A stretch of DNA of 64,000 nt from Terriglobia bacterium (GCA_020073165.1 JAIQFP010000006.1:1-64000); one strand, 5' to 3'; counted from the first letter of the stretch, positions 28,374 to 37,688 are shown. Made by a program: numbers and translations. Notes: generated by a model not told the origin, from the letters alone.

Positions 28374-29855
28374 TCAGTACCACCCGATGGGTGCCTCATT
28401 CAGGTTGATGTGAACCTGCTTGGTCTCGAGATACTCCTCAATTCCCCACGGACCCAGCTCGCGGCCGAAGCCGGACTGTTTGTACCCGCCCCACGGCGCT
28501 TCCACGTACGTCGGCTGCATGTGGTTCACCCACACAATTCCGGCACGCAACGCCTTGACCGCGCGGAACGCCTTGAAGATGTCACGGGTCCACACCGCCG
28601 CCGCCAGGCCGTAGGGCGAGTCGTTGGCGATTTTCACTGCGTCTTTTTCATCCTCAAACGGGATCACGGACGCGACCGGCCCGAAAATTTCTTCCCGCGC
28701 AATGCGCGCGCTGTTCGACACGTCATAAAAAATCGTCGGCTCGACGTAATATCCCTTGGCGAACTTCTCCGCGCGACCGCCTCCGATAGCCACCTTGGCT
28801 TCCTTCTTGCCGATTTCCTGATAGGAGCGCACGCGCTCGAACTGCTCCTTGCTGACCAGCGGGCCCATCTTGGTGTCGCGGTCGAGCGGCGCACCCAGCT
28901 TGATCTTCTTCGCCTTCTCGGCCATGGCGTCGACAAACTTCTTGTATATCGCTTTCTGCACCAGGATGCGGCTGCCCGCCGAGCAGACTTCGCCCTGATT
29001 GATGAACACCCCGAAAAGTGCCCCGTCGATGGCCGCCTCAAAATCGGCGTCGGCAAAGAAAATGTTCGGTGATTTGCCGCCCAGTTCGAGCGTCACCCGC
29101 TTCACCGTGTCTGCCGCCATCTTGACGATCACCTTGCCCACGGCGGCGCTGCCCGTGAAGGCAATTTTGTTGACGTCGGGATGCTGCACCAGCGGAGCAC
29201 CGCAAGTCTCGCCGAAGCCGGTTATGACGTTGACCACCCCCGGGGGGAGGCCGATGTCTGACAACCATTGCGCCATCTCGAGCGCGGTGATCGGCGTCTG
29301 CTCGGCGGGTTTCAGTACGCAGGTGCATCCCGCCGCCAGCGCCGGCGCCAGCTTCCAAGCCCCCATCAGCAGCGGATAGTTCCAGGGAATGATCTGCCCC
29401 GCTACGCCGATTGGTTCCTTGAGCGTCAGACTCATGGCGTTGTCCGGCACCGGGTTCACATAGCCCAGGATCTTCGTCGCCAACCCGCCGTAGTACTCAA
29501 AACATGTGGCCACATCGGCAATGTCATACTCCGCCTCGACAATCGGCTTGCCGCAATTGCGCGCCTCGAGTTCGGCCAGCTTGGCGGCATTCTGGCGAAT
29601 CTTCTCAGCCAGGCGGAACAGCACCCGTCCCCGCTCCTGCGCGGTGGTGGAGGCCCAGGGCCCATCCTCAAACGCCGACTTGGCCGCCGCCACGGCGCGG
29701 TTCACGTCGTCCGCATTCGCGTCGGGAACCTGCGCGATCACCTCTTCGGACGCCGGTTCGATCACGGCAAAGGTCTTGGTCGACTTGCTGTCCACCCACT
29801 CGCCGTTGATGTACATCTGATATGTCTTCACGTCCGCCTTCACTCCACCGGGCAT
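28374..29855 (-). CDS. Aldehyde dehydrogenase (aminobutyraldehyde/betaine-aldehyde type)
   Basis: 493 residues from ATG 29855 with a GGAGGTG ribosome site. NAD(P)-dependent aldehyde dehydrogenase: PWNYPLLMGAWKLAPALAAGCTCVLKPAEQTP, FTGSAAVGKVI, catalytic Glu in TLELGGKSPNI, catalytic Cys in NQGEVCSAGSRILV. The closest family look is gamma-aminobutyraldehyde/betaine-aldehyde dehydrogenases. In this setting oxidation of 4-aminobutanal or 3-aminopropanal, the aldehydes made from putrescine and spermidine, is the likely job. Only one base separates it from gabT, its logical next step. Confidence 0.87.
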   Translation of the reverse strand: MPGGVKADVKTYQMYINGEWVDSKSTKTFAVIEPASEEVIAQVPDANADDVNRAVAAAKSAFEDGPWASTTAQERGRVLFRLAEKIRQNAAKLAELEARNCGKPIVEAEYDIADVATCFEYYGGLATKILGYVNPVPDNAMSLTLKEPIGVAGQIIPWNYPLLMGAWKLAPALAAGCTCVLKPAEQTPITALEMAQWLSDIGLPPGVVNVITGFGETCGAPLVQHPDVNKIAFTGSAAVGKVIVKMAADTVKRVTLELGGKSPNIFFADADFEAAIDGALFGVFINQGEVCSAGSRILVQKAIYKKFVDAMAEKAKKIKLGAPLDRDTKMGPLVSKEQFERVRSYQEIGKKEAKVAIGGGRAEKFAKGYYVEPTIFYDVSNSARIAREEIFGPVASVIPFEDEKDAVKIANDSPYGLAAAVWTRDIFKAFRAVKALRAGIVWVNHMQPTYVEAPWGGYKQSGFGRELGPWGIEEYLETKQVHINLNEAPIGWY

Positions 29856-29877
29856 AGACACCTCCACGGTCCAATGG

Positions 29878-31314
29878 CTAACGCACTTCCGCGCCTACGT
29901 TCTCCAACGCGGCGCGGTGCGTCGCCTTCATGCGGCCATACACAAAAAAGAAAAACATCGCCAGCGCGATGAACCCCAGGGTGATGCCAAACATAGTGAC
30001 TTCGTACTTCCACAACGAAGTGATCTGCTTGGCGGGAAAAAACGCGACAATGATCGCCAGCGTCGTCGTGACCAGTCCGGCAATGCCTGCAAACAGCAGC
30101 GTTCCCCGCCCATAGCGTCCATCCGCCAGCGAGCCGCGCCAGGCAAACTTCACCAGTGCGGCAAAGACATACAGGAACGGGATGAGCTGCAGCACGACTG
30201 CGGCGGAGAGCATCTTCTGGAAGGCCTCTTGGACACCGCCGGAAAGAGTGAAGTTCAGAACGATCAAAACCAGCGAGACTAACCCTTGCACGATCAGCGC
30301 CACGTGCGGCGTCGCGTATTTGGGATGCACTTTCCCCATCGCCGAGGGCATGTAGGAATCAAGGCCGGCGACAAATGGAATCCGCGCCGAGCCGCCCATC
30401 CAAGCCGACCCGATTCCGGCAATGGACAAACTCAGCATTACGGCAAACGGAGCGACGACCCAGCCGACGCCCACTTCCGACGCCATGTGGCTCACGCCCT
30501 GCACAATGCCCTGGAGCACGCTGATATCGTTCTTGCCGATCGCCACCAGCAGCGTCAGCGTTGCGCCGATGTAGAGCGCACCGGAGATCACGCCACCCCA
30601 GGCGACCGCGCCGGGCAAAGTTTTCCGGGGATCGCGAATCTCGTCGCCCATCACCGAAGCCAGTTCCAGTCCCACCAGGCCGAAGCAAATCACGCCGAAA
30701 GAATTCAGCACGAACTTCGGGTCTGCGGGAATCTGAAACTCGGCTGCGGTCACCGTCGTGCCGAAGCGTCCCCAGACGGTTGCGCCCAGAACAATCAGGA
30801 CCGCGGCGGCCACAAACGTCCCAATCCCTCCGACGTTGTTCAACCACTTGCCCACGCCCAAGCCAACAATGTTCAGCACGGTCAGGAACGCAAGCAGCGC
30901 GACCGAGGCTAGCATGGCGAAATTCTTGCTGTCGGCCAGGTCCGCGTGTCGAGGCCCGAGCGCAAACACCGACACGCCCACGAAATAAAGCATCACGGTC
31001 GGCACGTACAGCATGTTGTTCGTCCAATAACACCAACCGGAGAGAAAGCCGTGGAAGTCTCCGAAGACTTCCTTGGCCCATAGATAGACGCCGCCTTCTC
31101 CGGGATAACGGTGGGCCAACTCAATGACAGCAATCCCCTGCGGCCAGAAAAACAGGACGAGCGCGATGATCCACAGCCAGACGGTGACGCCGCCGTTGGC
31201 TGCAATCGACGGCACCACGTTCAGGTTGAACACCGCCACCACAAACAGCAACACCAGGTCCCCGCGTCCGAGGACGCGCTTGAGGTGCGGCTGGTTGTGT
31301 TCGTCGGTCGACAA
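29878..31314 (-). CDS. APC-superfamily amino acid/polyamine permease
   Basis: A 478-residue, 12-helix transporter. Started here at TTG 31314, six bases after CCGGAG, giving an N terminus (STDEHNQPHLKRVLGRGDL) that fits the family; a TTG at 31338 is an alternative. Helix 1 and its unwound motif are visible in VVPSIAANGGVTVWLWII, followed by IAVIELAHRYPGEGGVYLWAKEVFG (the conserved YPxxGGxYxW segment) and WCYWTNNMLYVP. The family exchanges or imports amino acids, GABA or polyamines across the inner membrane. It is followed after 22 bases by the aldehyde dehydrogenase gene. Confidence 0.86.
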   Translation of the reverse strand: MSTDEHNQPHLKRVLGRGDLVLLFVVAVFNLNVVPSIAANGGVTVWLWIIALVLFFWPQGIAVIELAHRYPGEGGVYLWAKEVFGDFHGFLSGWCYWTNNMLYVPTVMLYFVGVSVFALGPRHADLADSKNFAMLASVALLAFLTVLNIVGLGVGKWLNNVGGIGTFVAAAVLIVLGATVWGRFGTTVTAAEFQIPADPKFVLNSFGVICFGLVGLELASVMGDEIRDPRKTLPGAVAWGGVISGALYIGATLTLLVAIGKNDISVLQGIVQGVSHMASEVGVGWVVAPFAVMLSLSIAGIGSAWMGGSARIPFVAGLDSYMPSAMGKVHPKYATPHVALIVQGLVSLVLIVLNFTLSGGVQEAFQKMLSAAVVLQLIPFLYVFAALVKFAWRGSLADGRYGRGTLLFAGIAGLVTTTLAIIVAFFPAKQITSLWKYEVTMFGITLGFIALAMFFFFVYGRMKATHRAALENVGAEVR

Positions 31315-31351
31315 GGATGCTCCGGAGAAAGGTTTCAAGACTCAAGGCCAG

Positions 31352-31395
31352 AGGTTTCAGAGGTTTCACTGCTGAACCTTGAAACCCTGAAACCT
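31352..31395. repeat. Large imperfect hairpin built of GTTTCA units
   Basis: AGGTTTCAGAGGTTTCA (31352-31368), an 11-base loop, then TGAAACCCTGAAACCT (31380-31395). The arms pair over 16 positions with one unpaired base. More TGAAAC/TTGAAAC units extend to about 31405. It lies between the aminotransferase (ends 31417) and the permease (starts 31314), both minus strand, where it could attenuate or protect the transcript. Confidence 0.55.
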
Positions 31396-31416
31396 TGAAA
31401 CTTTGCAACCTTGCTT

Positions 31417-32793
31417 CTAATGCACTGCCACCGCCGGTGCCTCCCGCTCCTGCTGCGCTTTAGCGAGAGCGGGGGCGACATCCGCGAAAGCGGCCAGGTG
31501 CTTGTCGATATCGGCCTCGGTGTGCTGCACGGAAATAGTCCACTGTTCGTCCCACCAGTAAGGCTGGGCCATCACGCCGCGATTGACCATGCCAAACCAG
31601 TAATGCCGCCACAGGTCGATGTCGATGGCCTCCCAATCGCGATAGCAGCGAATTTCCTTCGGATAGAGCATCAGCGCGCCATTGGCGCCGGCGCTGGCAA
31701 TGTAAGCTTGCAAGCCGACCTTCGCGATCGTCTTGCGGTAGCCCTCCACCAGCTTCTTCCCGAGCTTGTCCACGTGCGCGTAGTTCTCGCGGGTCAGGAC
31801 TTCGCGGAACGTAGCCAGGCCCGCCGCCATGGACACCGGATTGGTGTTGTAGGTGCCGCCATGGAAAACTTTGTGCTGCGAGATCAGGTCCATGACCGAC
31901 CTGTGCGCGCCAAACGCCGCCAGCGGCAGGCCGCCGCCGATCGACTTTGCCAGGCAGATCATGTCGGGAGTCACCCCGAAGTATTCCGACGCCCCGCCCC
32001 AGCCCAGTTTGGCGCCGGTCTTGACTTCGTCGAAGATCAGCAGCGCGCCCTCTCGCGTGCAGATCTCGCGCAATCCCTTGAGGAAACCAGGCTGCGGCAG
32101 GCAGAGCCCGACGTTCATCATGATCGGCTCGAGGATGATGGCGGCGATCTGCCCGGGATTCTCGTTGAAGCGGCGCTCGACCGTACCGAGATCGTTGAAG
32201 GTCGCGACCGGCACGTTGGCAAGGCTGGCCTTGGGCACACCTAGTCCGCCTGGAACTGAGGTCGGTGCATTGACGTCCCCATAGTCCGGGGCATGCGGTT
32301 TTACGCTGACCAGCGCGGTGTCGTGCAGGCCGTGGTACCCGCCTTCGAACTTCAGGATCTTGTCCCGGCCCGTGGCCGCCCGCGCCAGCCGGCAGGCATG
32401 CATGGTAGCTTCGGTACCGCTGTTTCCGAACCGCACCATCTCCACCGGAAAGCGCTGGCAGATTTCCTCCGCCAGTTGCCATTCCATATCGTGAGGCATG
32501 CCGAACATCGTCCCGGTGGAAAGCCGATGCTGCACCGCTTTCATCACCGCCGGATGGCAGTGTCCCGCCATCAGCGCGCCGAAACACAGGTTGTGATCGA
32601 TGTAGTCGTTGCCGTCGAGATCGCGGAAATGCGATCCCTGTCCTTCTTTCACGAAAATGGGATAAGGATCATAAGCGCGGTAATTGCTGGCCACGCCCAA
32701 CGGGATACGTTTCAGGTTCTTCTTATGCGCTTCGGCGGACTTCGGCGTGCGCCGCTCGAAGGTTTCGAGTTCCTTCTGCAGGTCGGGGTACAT
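31417..32793 (-). CDS. Class-III aminotransferase, glutamate-1-semialdehyde-aminomutase-like
   Basis: 458 residues, ribosome site GGAG seven bases before ATG 32793. It follows the HemL-like subgroup of class-III enzymes: MVRFGNSGTEATMHACRLARAATGR, FEGGYHGLHDTALVS, LLIFDEVKTGAKLGWGG, PLP Lys in DMICLAKSIGGGLPLAAFG, and HGGTYNTNPVSMAAGLATF. A true glutamate-1-semialdehyde 2,1-aminomutase for haem synthesis is unlikely here: the neighbours are polyamine genes, no hem genes are seen, and the protein has an extra N-terminal segment (EAHKKNLKRIPLGVASNYRAYDPYPIFV). A transaminase for a diamine or amino acid is more likely. Confidence 0.85.
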   Translation of the reverse strand: MYPDLQKELETFERRTPKSAEAHKKNLKRIPLGVASNYRAYDPYPIFVKEGQGSHFRDLDGNDYIDHNLCFGALMAGHCHPAVMKAVQHRLSTGTMFGMPHDMEWQLAEEICQRFPVEMVRFGNSGTEATMHACRLARAATGRDKILKFEGGYHGLHDTALVSVKPHAPDYGDVNAPTSVPGGLGVPKASLANVPVATFNDLGTVERRFNENPGQIAAIILEPIMMNVGLCLPQPGFLKGLREICTREGALLIFDEVKTGAKLGWGGASEYFGVTPDMICLAKSIGGGLPLAAFGAHRSVMDLISQHKVFHGGTYNTNPVSMAAGLATFREVLTRENYAHVDKLGKKLVEGYRKTIAKVGLQAYIASAGANGALMLYPKEIRCYRDWEAIDIDLWRHYWFGMVNRGVMAQPYWWDEQWTISVQHTEADIDKHLAAFADVAPALAKAQQEREAPAVAVH

Positions 32794-32839
32794 CGGGGAT
32801 CTCCATGAATGCTCAGGCCGTCCAGGCCATTAGATTAGT

Positions 32840-32863
32840 CCCGGGCAGCCGGAGCTGCCCGGG
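32840..32863. terminator. Ten-pair hairpin after the TonB receptor gene
   Basis: CCCGGGCAGC-CGGA-GCTGCCCGGG, a perfect stem nine bases beyond the receptor stop on the minus strand. No T-run follows, so it may end transcription weakly or protect the 3' end, setting the receptor apart from the aminotransferase that follows. Confidence 0.55.
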
Positions 32864-32871
32864 ATTTGCGC

Positions 32872-35800
32872 TCAGAATGCGAACTTCAATGCGAACTGAA
32901 TCTGGCGTGGATCGCGGGTGCGCTTCACCTTGCCGAAATCGGTTCCGTCACTGATATTGCCGTCCGGGTTCAGGAACTGGGTGTGGTTAAAGATGTTAAA
33001 GAAATCGGCACGGAACTCGAAGTGTTTTCCCTCCGCCACGGGAATGATTTTCTGAACCGAGAAATCAACATTAACGATTCCCGGCCCGCAGCAGATGGTA
33101 CGGGGCGAATCTCCCAACAGTTGCAGCGGCGTCGAAGTTGCGGTCTGCTCCGGGAGGGCGAACGAATTGGGATTGAAGTACAGGCCACCGTGGGTTCTCG
33201 GGTCCTGGGTGTGGAAGGGTGCGATCAGGTCCGGCTTGCCCGGTAATTCGAAGTCAAAACTGTTTTGCAATTCTGAATCGTTGCTCGACTTGATGCTGAT
33301 CGGGAACCCAGTCTGGAAAGTCGTGATCCCGGAAACTGCCCATCCATTCAGCAGTTTGCTCTTGGCTCCCTGATACTGCGGAACGGGAATTTCCCAAAGG
33401 TAGCTGAAGACGAAACGGTGACGTGCGTCGAACAGGGAAAGCGAACGGTTGCAGCGGTCGCAGATGGGCCGCAGAATGTTCTCGAAGCTGGAGGCACTGT
33501 CAATCGACTTGCTCCACGTGTACGCCACCTCGAACTGCAGGCCGTGACTGAGTCGCTTTTCCAATGACGCTTGCAGCGAGTTGTAATTGGAGGCAGCGAT
33601 GGTGTCCTGCGCGAAGATGCTGGAGAAGACGGGAACCCCGTCGGGGGGACAGCCCACCCCCGTTGTCGGCTCACAGCTCGGCGAACTGTAGCGGCGCAGG
33701 CCAACTAGCGTCACGTCGGGATTGCCGGTTCCGACCGTCGGTACCGAGCCGTAGGGCAAGTGAACCGTGAATCCCGCGGGAATCGAGCCTGCGGGAAGGA
33801 AGTACGGACTATCCGCAAAGAACGGACCACATTGGTACGCGGATGCTAAGTCCGCGTTCGGCACGACATTCGTGTAGTAGTCGGAAATGTTCTGCAGGTC
33901 AATGCAGGTTTGTGCGTTGCCGAAATTCAGGTCTTTGGTGGCCAGCAGTCGGTGGCCCTGGGATCCGACATAGCTGAGCGAGAGCACCGTGTCCTTGGCG
34001 ATCTCGCGGGTAATGCCGAAGTTGTATTGGGTGGTGTACTGCGCCCGCAGGTTGGGTTGAAGCTCTCCGAACAGCAGAATCGGACGGAACGCCGACCAAT
34101 CGACCGCCGATCCCCGCGCGGGATTGAGAACTCCGTTAAAGGGATTGGGAGAAATCGTAAGATTGTCAGGACCGGAGCCGCTCTGGCTTACAAAGGGTGT
34201 GTTAAACAGACCTTCCGAAAGCAGCGAACTGCCTCCGAACGGAGGCTCAGCCTGGAACTGCTCCAGCACCAGTTGTTCGATGGGATTGTAGAAAATCCCG
34301 AAGCCGGCGCGAACCGTCATTTTGCCGTCGCCCTTCGGGTCCCAGGCGATTCCGATTCGAGGAGCGAAGGCATTGTAGTAACTCTTGGTCAGTCCCTGGG
34401 GAACCCCTTTGTCGCCGGGGATCACCAAGCCCACGGGCGTGGTCCCTGTGTTGTTGCAGTCCGGGTTGACCACCCCAAGGTCTTCGAACTTCGTCACGCT
34501 AGCAGCCGAAAGTTGGCAAGGAAATACGGTCGTCGTCTGGCCCGGACGGAACGTCTGGTAGCGCAGGCCGGCATCATAGATGGGCTGGTTGAACTCCCAC
34601 CGCAATCCGTAATTGAGCGTCAGGTTCGACCGGATCTTCCAGCTATCCTGGGCAAACAGGTAGATGGAGTTCCCGCGCACATCCTCGGTCTGCGCCGAAC
34701 CTTGCAAGTAGGAATCAGGAAGTCCCAGCAGGTAGTTGGGGAACAGGTTCTGGTTTCCGTTGGCATCCAGGGCAAGCGGGTCGTTGAATCCGCCGCCGAA
34801 ATAGCTGTAATCGCCGTTCGGATCGAAGAACAAGGTCTGTAGAAAGCGTTGATTCCTGAAGTCAACGCCAAACTTCACCGTATGGTTTCCGATGACCTTC
34901 GTCAGGTTGTCGCTGAATTGATAGGTATTCCCGATCTGCGGCAACTCGCCTTCATAGTCATTGCCGATGGTGAAACCGCCCGAAATGCTGATAAAGGGTA
35001 CCCCTTCTCGGCCCGGTCCAAGGCCGGGAGTGATTCCGATCCCCCCGACACCCGGCGCGGCGGGTATCACTCCGGCGGCGGACACCTCGCTTGTGCCGGT
35101 AAAGCAGAACGGGGCGCCATCCGTTCCATTGCAGGAATCAATCACGTTATTGGTGCGCTGCGGGTGCAGGAACGTTCCCTGCGCCTCGCGGAAATAAGTA
35201 ATCCGGAATTCGTTCACCGTGCTGGGGCTGATCGTCCAGGTGTGCGAGAGATTCGCCTGCTGCGCGCGAGTGGCGTTGTTGTTGCCGAATCCCGGCAAAA
35301 GATTTGGCGTCGCCGCCTGGAATCGGGTAAACGGTTGCGCGTCAAAGGCGTCATTGAAGTAGTAATAGAAGTTCAGGTTTTGCTTGTCGTTGATCCTGTG
35401 GTCGATCTTGACCGTGAACTGGTTGGCGTGAGAATCGTCGTTCGGAATGGCACGAAAAACGTTCGTGCCTGAATTCGCGGGTGGTACGTAGAGCTGCATA
35501 ATCCCGTAAGCTGCGGGGTCGAAGCACGCAGTTGGAATTTGGTCTCCAGGAAAGATCTGTGAGTAGGGAACAAACCCGCCTTGGCCGGAAGGCAGAGGAT
35601 TGATGTTCACACCACATCCTGGACGGTTATTCAGGATTTGCGCGACCAGATCGTCGCTAACTCCTCCCGTGAGGGGCGTAGCCGAGAAGTCTCCCCCACG
35701 TTCGGCTGCGGTCGGAACTACCACAGGGTCTGAGGTTATGCCATGCACGACCCTGCGCCCTTCGTACGAGGCAAAGAAGAACGTCCGGTCCTTCTTGATG

Positions 35801-36675
35801 GGCCCGCCAAACGTTCCTCCAAACTGGTTCTGCTTGTCGTCGGGCCGGCGCAGGTCCAGGTAGCCTTTCGCATTAAACAGCTGGTTGCGCAAGAACTCGT
35901 AGACGCTGCCATGCCAATCGTTGCTCCCGGACTTGGTCACCACATTGATGACCGCTCCGGAGTTGCGTCCATACTCCGCATCAAAGGTATTGGAAAGCAC
36001 GCGGAACTCCGCGATGCTGTCGGGCGTGGGCTGAATGGCTGGAGAGTTCACGAACAGGTCGTTGCCATCGCCGCCATTGACATTGAAGTTGTTGGAACGC
36101 CCCCGGCCGCCATTGACCGAAACCGCACCGGATTGGTTGCTTCCATAAAAGAGATCAGACCCGCCGACGCCCTGCACGCCGGGCTGCAACTGCAAGAGCT
36201 GGTACGTGTCGCGGGAGTTAAGCGGCAGCTGCGAAACCTGCTTGGAGTCCATCACCGCGCCCAACTGTGTGCTGGTGGTATCCACCAACGGAGCTTCCGA
36301 GGTGACCTCGACGGTTTCCTTGGTCTCGCCGATCTGCATGACCATATTCACGGTCAGCACCTGGTTGAGATCCAGGTTGACGCCGCGCTGCACATTTTTC
36401 TTGAAACCCGTCAGGTCAAACTCCAGCCGGTAAGTTCCTACCGGAACCTGCGGAAACCCGTAATCGCCGGTGCTGTTGGTCTGGGCGTTGGTGCTCACCC
36501 CGGTGGCCTCGTTCACCAGCGTGACTCTCACCCCGGCCAGGACTGCCCCCGTGGGGTCGGCCACGCGGCCCAGAATTCTGCCGCCGGTGCTTTGGGCGAA
36601 CATCAGCGTGGAACTGGCAAGACAAACCAGGGCAACCAGCCAGCGGGTCGCCCAGCGTGCTGTCGTCGACGGCAT
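32872..36675 (-). CDS. TonB-dependent receptor with carboxypeptidase-regulatory-like domain
   Basis: A full-length 1267-residue Oar-like receptor. After a signal peptide (ARWATRWLVALVCLASSTLMFA) comes a CarboxypepD_reg domain (about 30-115: GRILGRVADPTGAVLAGVRVTLVNEATGVST). A TonB plug follows (VDTTSTQLGAVMDSKQVSQLPLNSRD, then GGRGRSNNFNVNGGDGNDLF), and then a beta barrel ending QIQFALKFAF with the terminal Phe. It should bring a large or scarce nutrient across the outer membrane with TonB/ExbB/ExbD, none of which is in this block. The gene is divergent from the MerR-XRE-cupin regulator and flanked by polyamine genes, so a polyamine or polyamine-containing compound is the best guess for substrate. 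ATG has CGGAGG upstream. Confidence 0.92.
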   Translation of the reverse strand: MPSTTARWATRWLVALVCLASSTLMFAQSTGGRILGRVADPTGAVLAGVRVTLVNEATGVSTNAQTNSTGDYGFPQVPVGTYRLEFDLTGFKKNVQRGVNLDLNQVLTVNMVMQIGETKETVEVTSEAPLVDTTSTQLGAVMDSKQVSQLPLNSRDTYQLLQLQPGVQGVGGSDLFYGSNQSGAVSVNGGRGRSNNFNVNGGDGNDLFVNSPAIQPTPDSIAEFRVLSNTFDAEYGRNSGAVINVVTKSGSNDWHGSVYEFLRNQLFNAKGYLDLRRPDDKQNQFGGTFGGPIKKDRTFFFASYEGRRVVHGITSDPVVVPTAAERGGDFSATPLTGGVSDDLVAQILNNRPGCGVNINPLPSGQGGFVPYSQIFPGDQIPTACFDPAAYGIMQLYVPPANSGTNVFRAIPNDDSHANQFTVKIDHRINDKQNLNFYYYFNDAFDAQPFTRFQAATPNLLPGFGNNNATRAQQANLSHTWTISPSTVNEFRITYFREAQGTFLHPQRTNNVIDSCNGTDGAPFCFTGTSEVSAAGVIPAAPGVGGIGITPGLGPGREGVPFISISGGFTIGNDYEGELPQIGNTYQFSDNLTKVIGNHTVKFGVDFRNQRFLQTLFFDPNGDYSYFGGGFNDPLALDANGNQNLFPNYLLGLPDSYLQGSAQTEDVRGNSIYLFAQDSWKIRSNLTLNYGLRWEFNQPIYDAGLRYQTFRPGQTTTVFPCQLSAASVTKFEDLGVVNPDCNNTGTTPVGLVIPGDKGVPQGLTKSYYNAFAPRIGIAWDPKGDGKMTVRAGFGIFYNPIEQLVLEQFQAEPPFGGSSLLSEGLFNTPFVSQSGSGPDNLTISPNPFNGVLNPARGSAVDWSAFRPILLFGELQPNLRAQYTTQYNFGITREIAKDTVLSLSYVGSQGHRLLATKDLNFGNAQTCIDLQNISDYYTNVVPNADLASAYQCGPFFADSPYFLPAGSIPAGFTVHLPYGSVPTVGTGNPDVTLVGLRRYSSPSCEPTTGVGCPPDGVPVFSSIFAQDTIAASNYNSLQASLEKRLSHGLQFEVAYTWSKSIDSASSFENILRPICDRCNRSLSLFDARHRFVFSYLWEIPVPQYQGAKSKLLNGWAVSGITTFQTGFPISIKSSNDSELQNSFDFELPGKPDLIAPFHTQDPRTHGGLYFNPNSFALPEQTATSTPLQLLGDSPRTICCGPGIVNVDFSVQKIIPVAEGKHFEFRADFFNIFNHTQFLNPDGNISDGTDFGKVKRTRDPRQIQFALKFAF

Positions 36676-36722
36676 GGAGACCTCCGAGAACGAGTGGAAG
36701 TTTTAATTTGAAAACTGACGGC

Positions 36723-36759
36723 TTGCGCGCAACCTGAACCTTGCTATAATCGCGCAAGG
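36723..36759. promoter_or_regulatory. Divergent promoter with overlapping dyads (operator candidate)
   Basis: On the plus strand TTGCGC (36723-36728) and TATAAT (36745-36750), 16 bases apart, form a good sigma-70 promoter for the regulator at 36841. The palindrome TTGCGCGCAA (36723-36732) covers the -35, and a dyad CCTTGC...GCAAGG (36739-36744 and 36754-36759) brackets the -10. Read on the minus strand, the same TTGCGC can act as -35 for the receptor. Two TTGC/GCAA dyads over a shared promoter fit a repressor site for the adjacent regulator. Confidence 0.6.
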
Positions 36760-36840
36760 TTAGAGAACCCGCCGCACCGTGTCAAGAGAAAAATAGACAT
36801 TGCCAAAGCTGGAAACCGTTCCTGGAGTTCAGTTTCAGAG

Positions 36841-37641
36841 ATGAAGCCCAGCGACTCCAAACCTTACTTGAAGATCGGAGATGTGGCCCGCCTGGTGGGC
36901 GTCTCCCCTTCTGCCATCCGCTCGTGGGAGAGTCTGGGCCTGACCCGCCCGCGCCGCACCCCCAGCAAGTACCGCCTGTATTCCCCAAGCGATGTGAAAT
37001 TGCTCAAACGCGCCCGCTTTCTGCGCCGGGTCCGCGGCCTGAATGCCCCTGCCATCGTCCAGATGTTGAAGCGGGAAGGGTTGGTGCAACCTAAACTCGA
37101 CGGTGCCTCTGCCGCCATCGGCCCCCGCCTTCGCCAGTTGCGGGTCAAGCGCGGACTGTCCCTCGGTCATGTTGCCAAGGCCGTGGGAATATCGCTGGGA
37201 TTTCTCAGCGCCCTGGAACGCTCCCACATGAGCGCCTCCGTGGGCACGCTGCGCAAGCTGGCACGCTTCTACCAGACCAATATCCTTGATTTTTTCAATC
37301 CGTCGGCATCCAATAGCGCCCTTGTGCCTCCCCAACGGCGCAAGGTGCTGGAGGCAGGCCCGGGAGTCCGCATGGAATTGCTGGCTTGGGGCAATACCGT
37401 CATGGAGCCGCACCTGTTCCGCATCGCTCCCCACGCCGGCAGTGGCGACTCCTATACACACGAGGGTGAGGAGTTTTTGTATATGCTGCGCGGCGAATTG
37501 CAAATCTCGCTGCAGGATGAAGAGTACCGGCTCAAGCCAGGCGACAGTTTCTACTTCGAGAGCGCCACCCCACATCGTTGGAAAAATCCGGGCCGCACCG
37601 AGACCTGGGTGCTGTGGGTCAACACTCCGCCGACCTTCTAG
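36841..37641 (+). CDS. Three-domain regulator: MerR HTH + XRE HTH + cupin
   Basis: 266 residues. Domain 1 (about 9-75) is MerR-like: YLKIGDVARLVGVSPSAIRSWESLGLTRPRRTPSKYRLYS. Domain 2 (about 93-150) is an XRE helix-turn-helix: RLRQLRVKRGLSLGHVAKAVGISLGFLSALERSHMSASVGTLRKLARFY. Domain 3 (about 180-264) is a cupin: APHAGSGDSYTHEGEEFLYMLRGELQI and LKPGDSFYFESATPHRWKNPG, with His and Glu ligands of the usual cupin site. XRE+cupin is the layout of PuuR, the E. coli putrescine repressor; the added N-terminal MerR domain is unusual. It is divergent from the TonB receptor and precedes the amidohydrolase/Pot genes, so it probably controls this block in response to a polyamine or breakdown product. Confidence 0.88.
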   Translation: MKPSDSKPYLKIGDVARLVGVSPSAIRSWESLGLTRPRRTPSKYRLYSPSDVKLLKRARFLRRVRGLNAPAIVQMLKREGLVQPKLDGASAAIGPRLRQLRVKRGLSLGHVAKAVGISLGFLSALERSHMSASVGTLRKLARFYQTNILDFFNPSASNSALVPPQRRKVLEAGPGVRMELLAWGNTVMEPHLFRIAPHAGSGDSYTHEGEEFLYMLRGELQISLQDEEYRLKPGDSFYFESATPHRWKNPGRTETWVLWVNTPPTF

Positions 37642-37688
37642 TAAGGAAGCTCGCGAGGAGCGGAGACAGCATTTAAGGAGAGTGATCC

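Noticed and set aside
31335-31405. CRISPR array in the GTTTCA-rich stretch
   Set aside because: Units are 7-8 bases and form one hairpin; there are no regular spacers.
31417-32793. HemL for haem synthesis
   Set aside because: No other hem gene nearby, an extra N-terminal segment, and a polyamine gene context.
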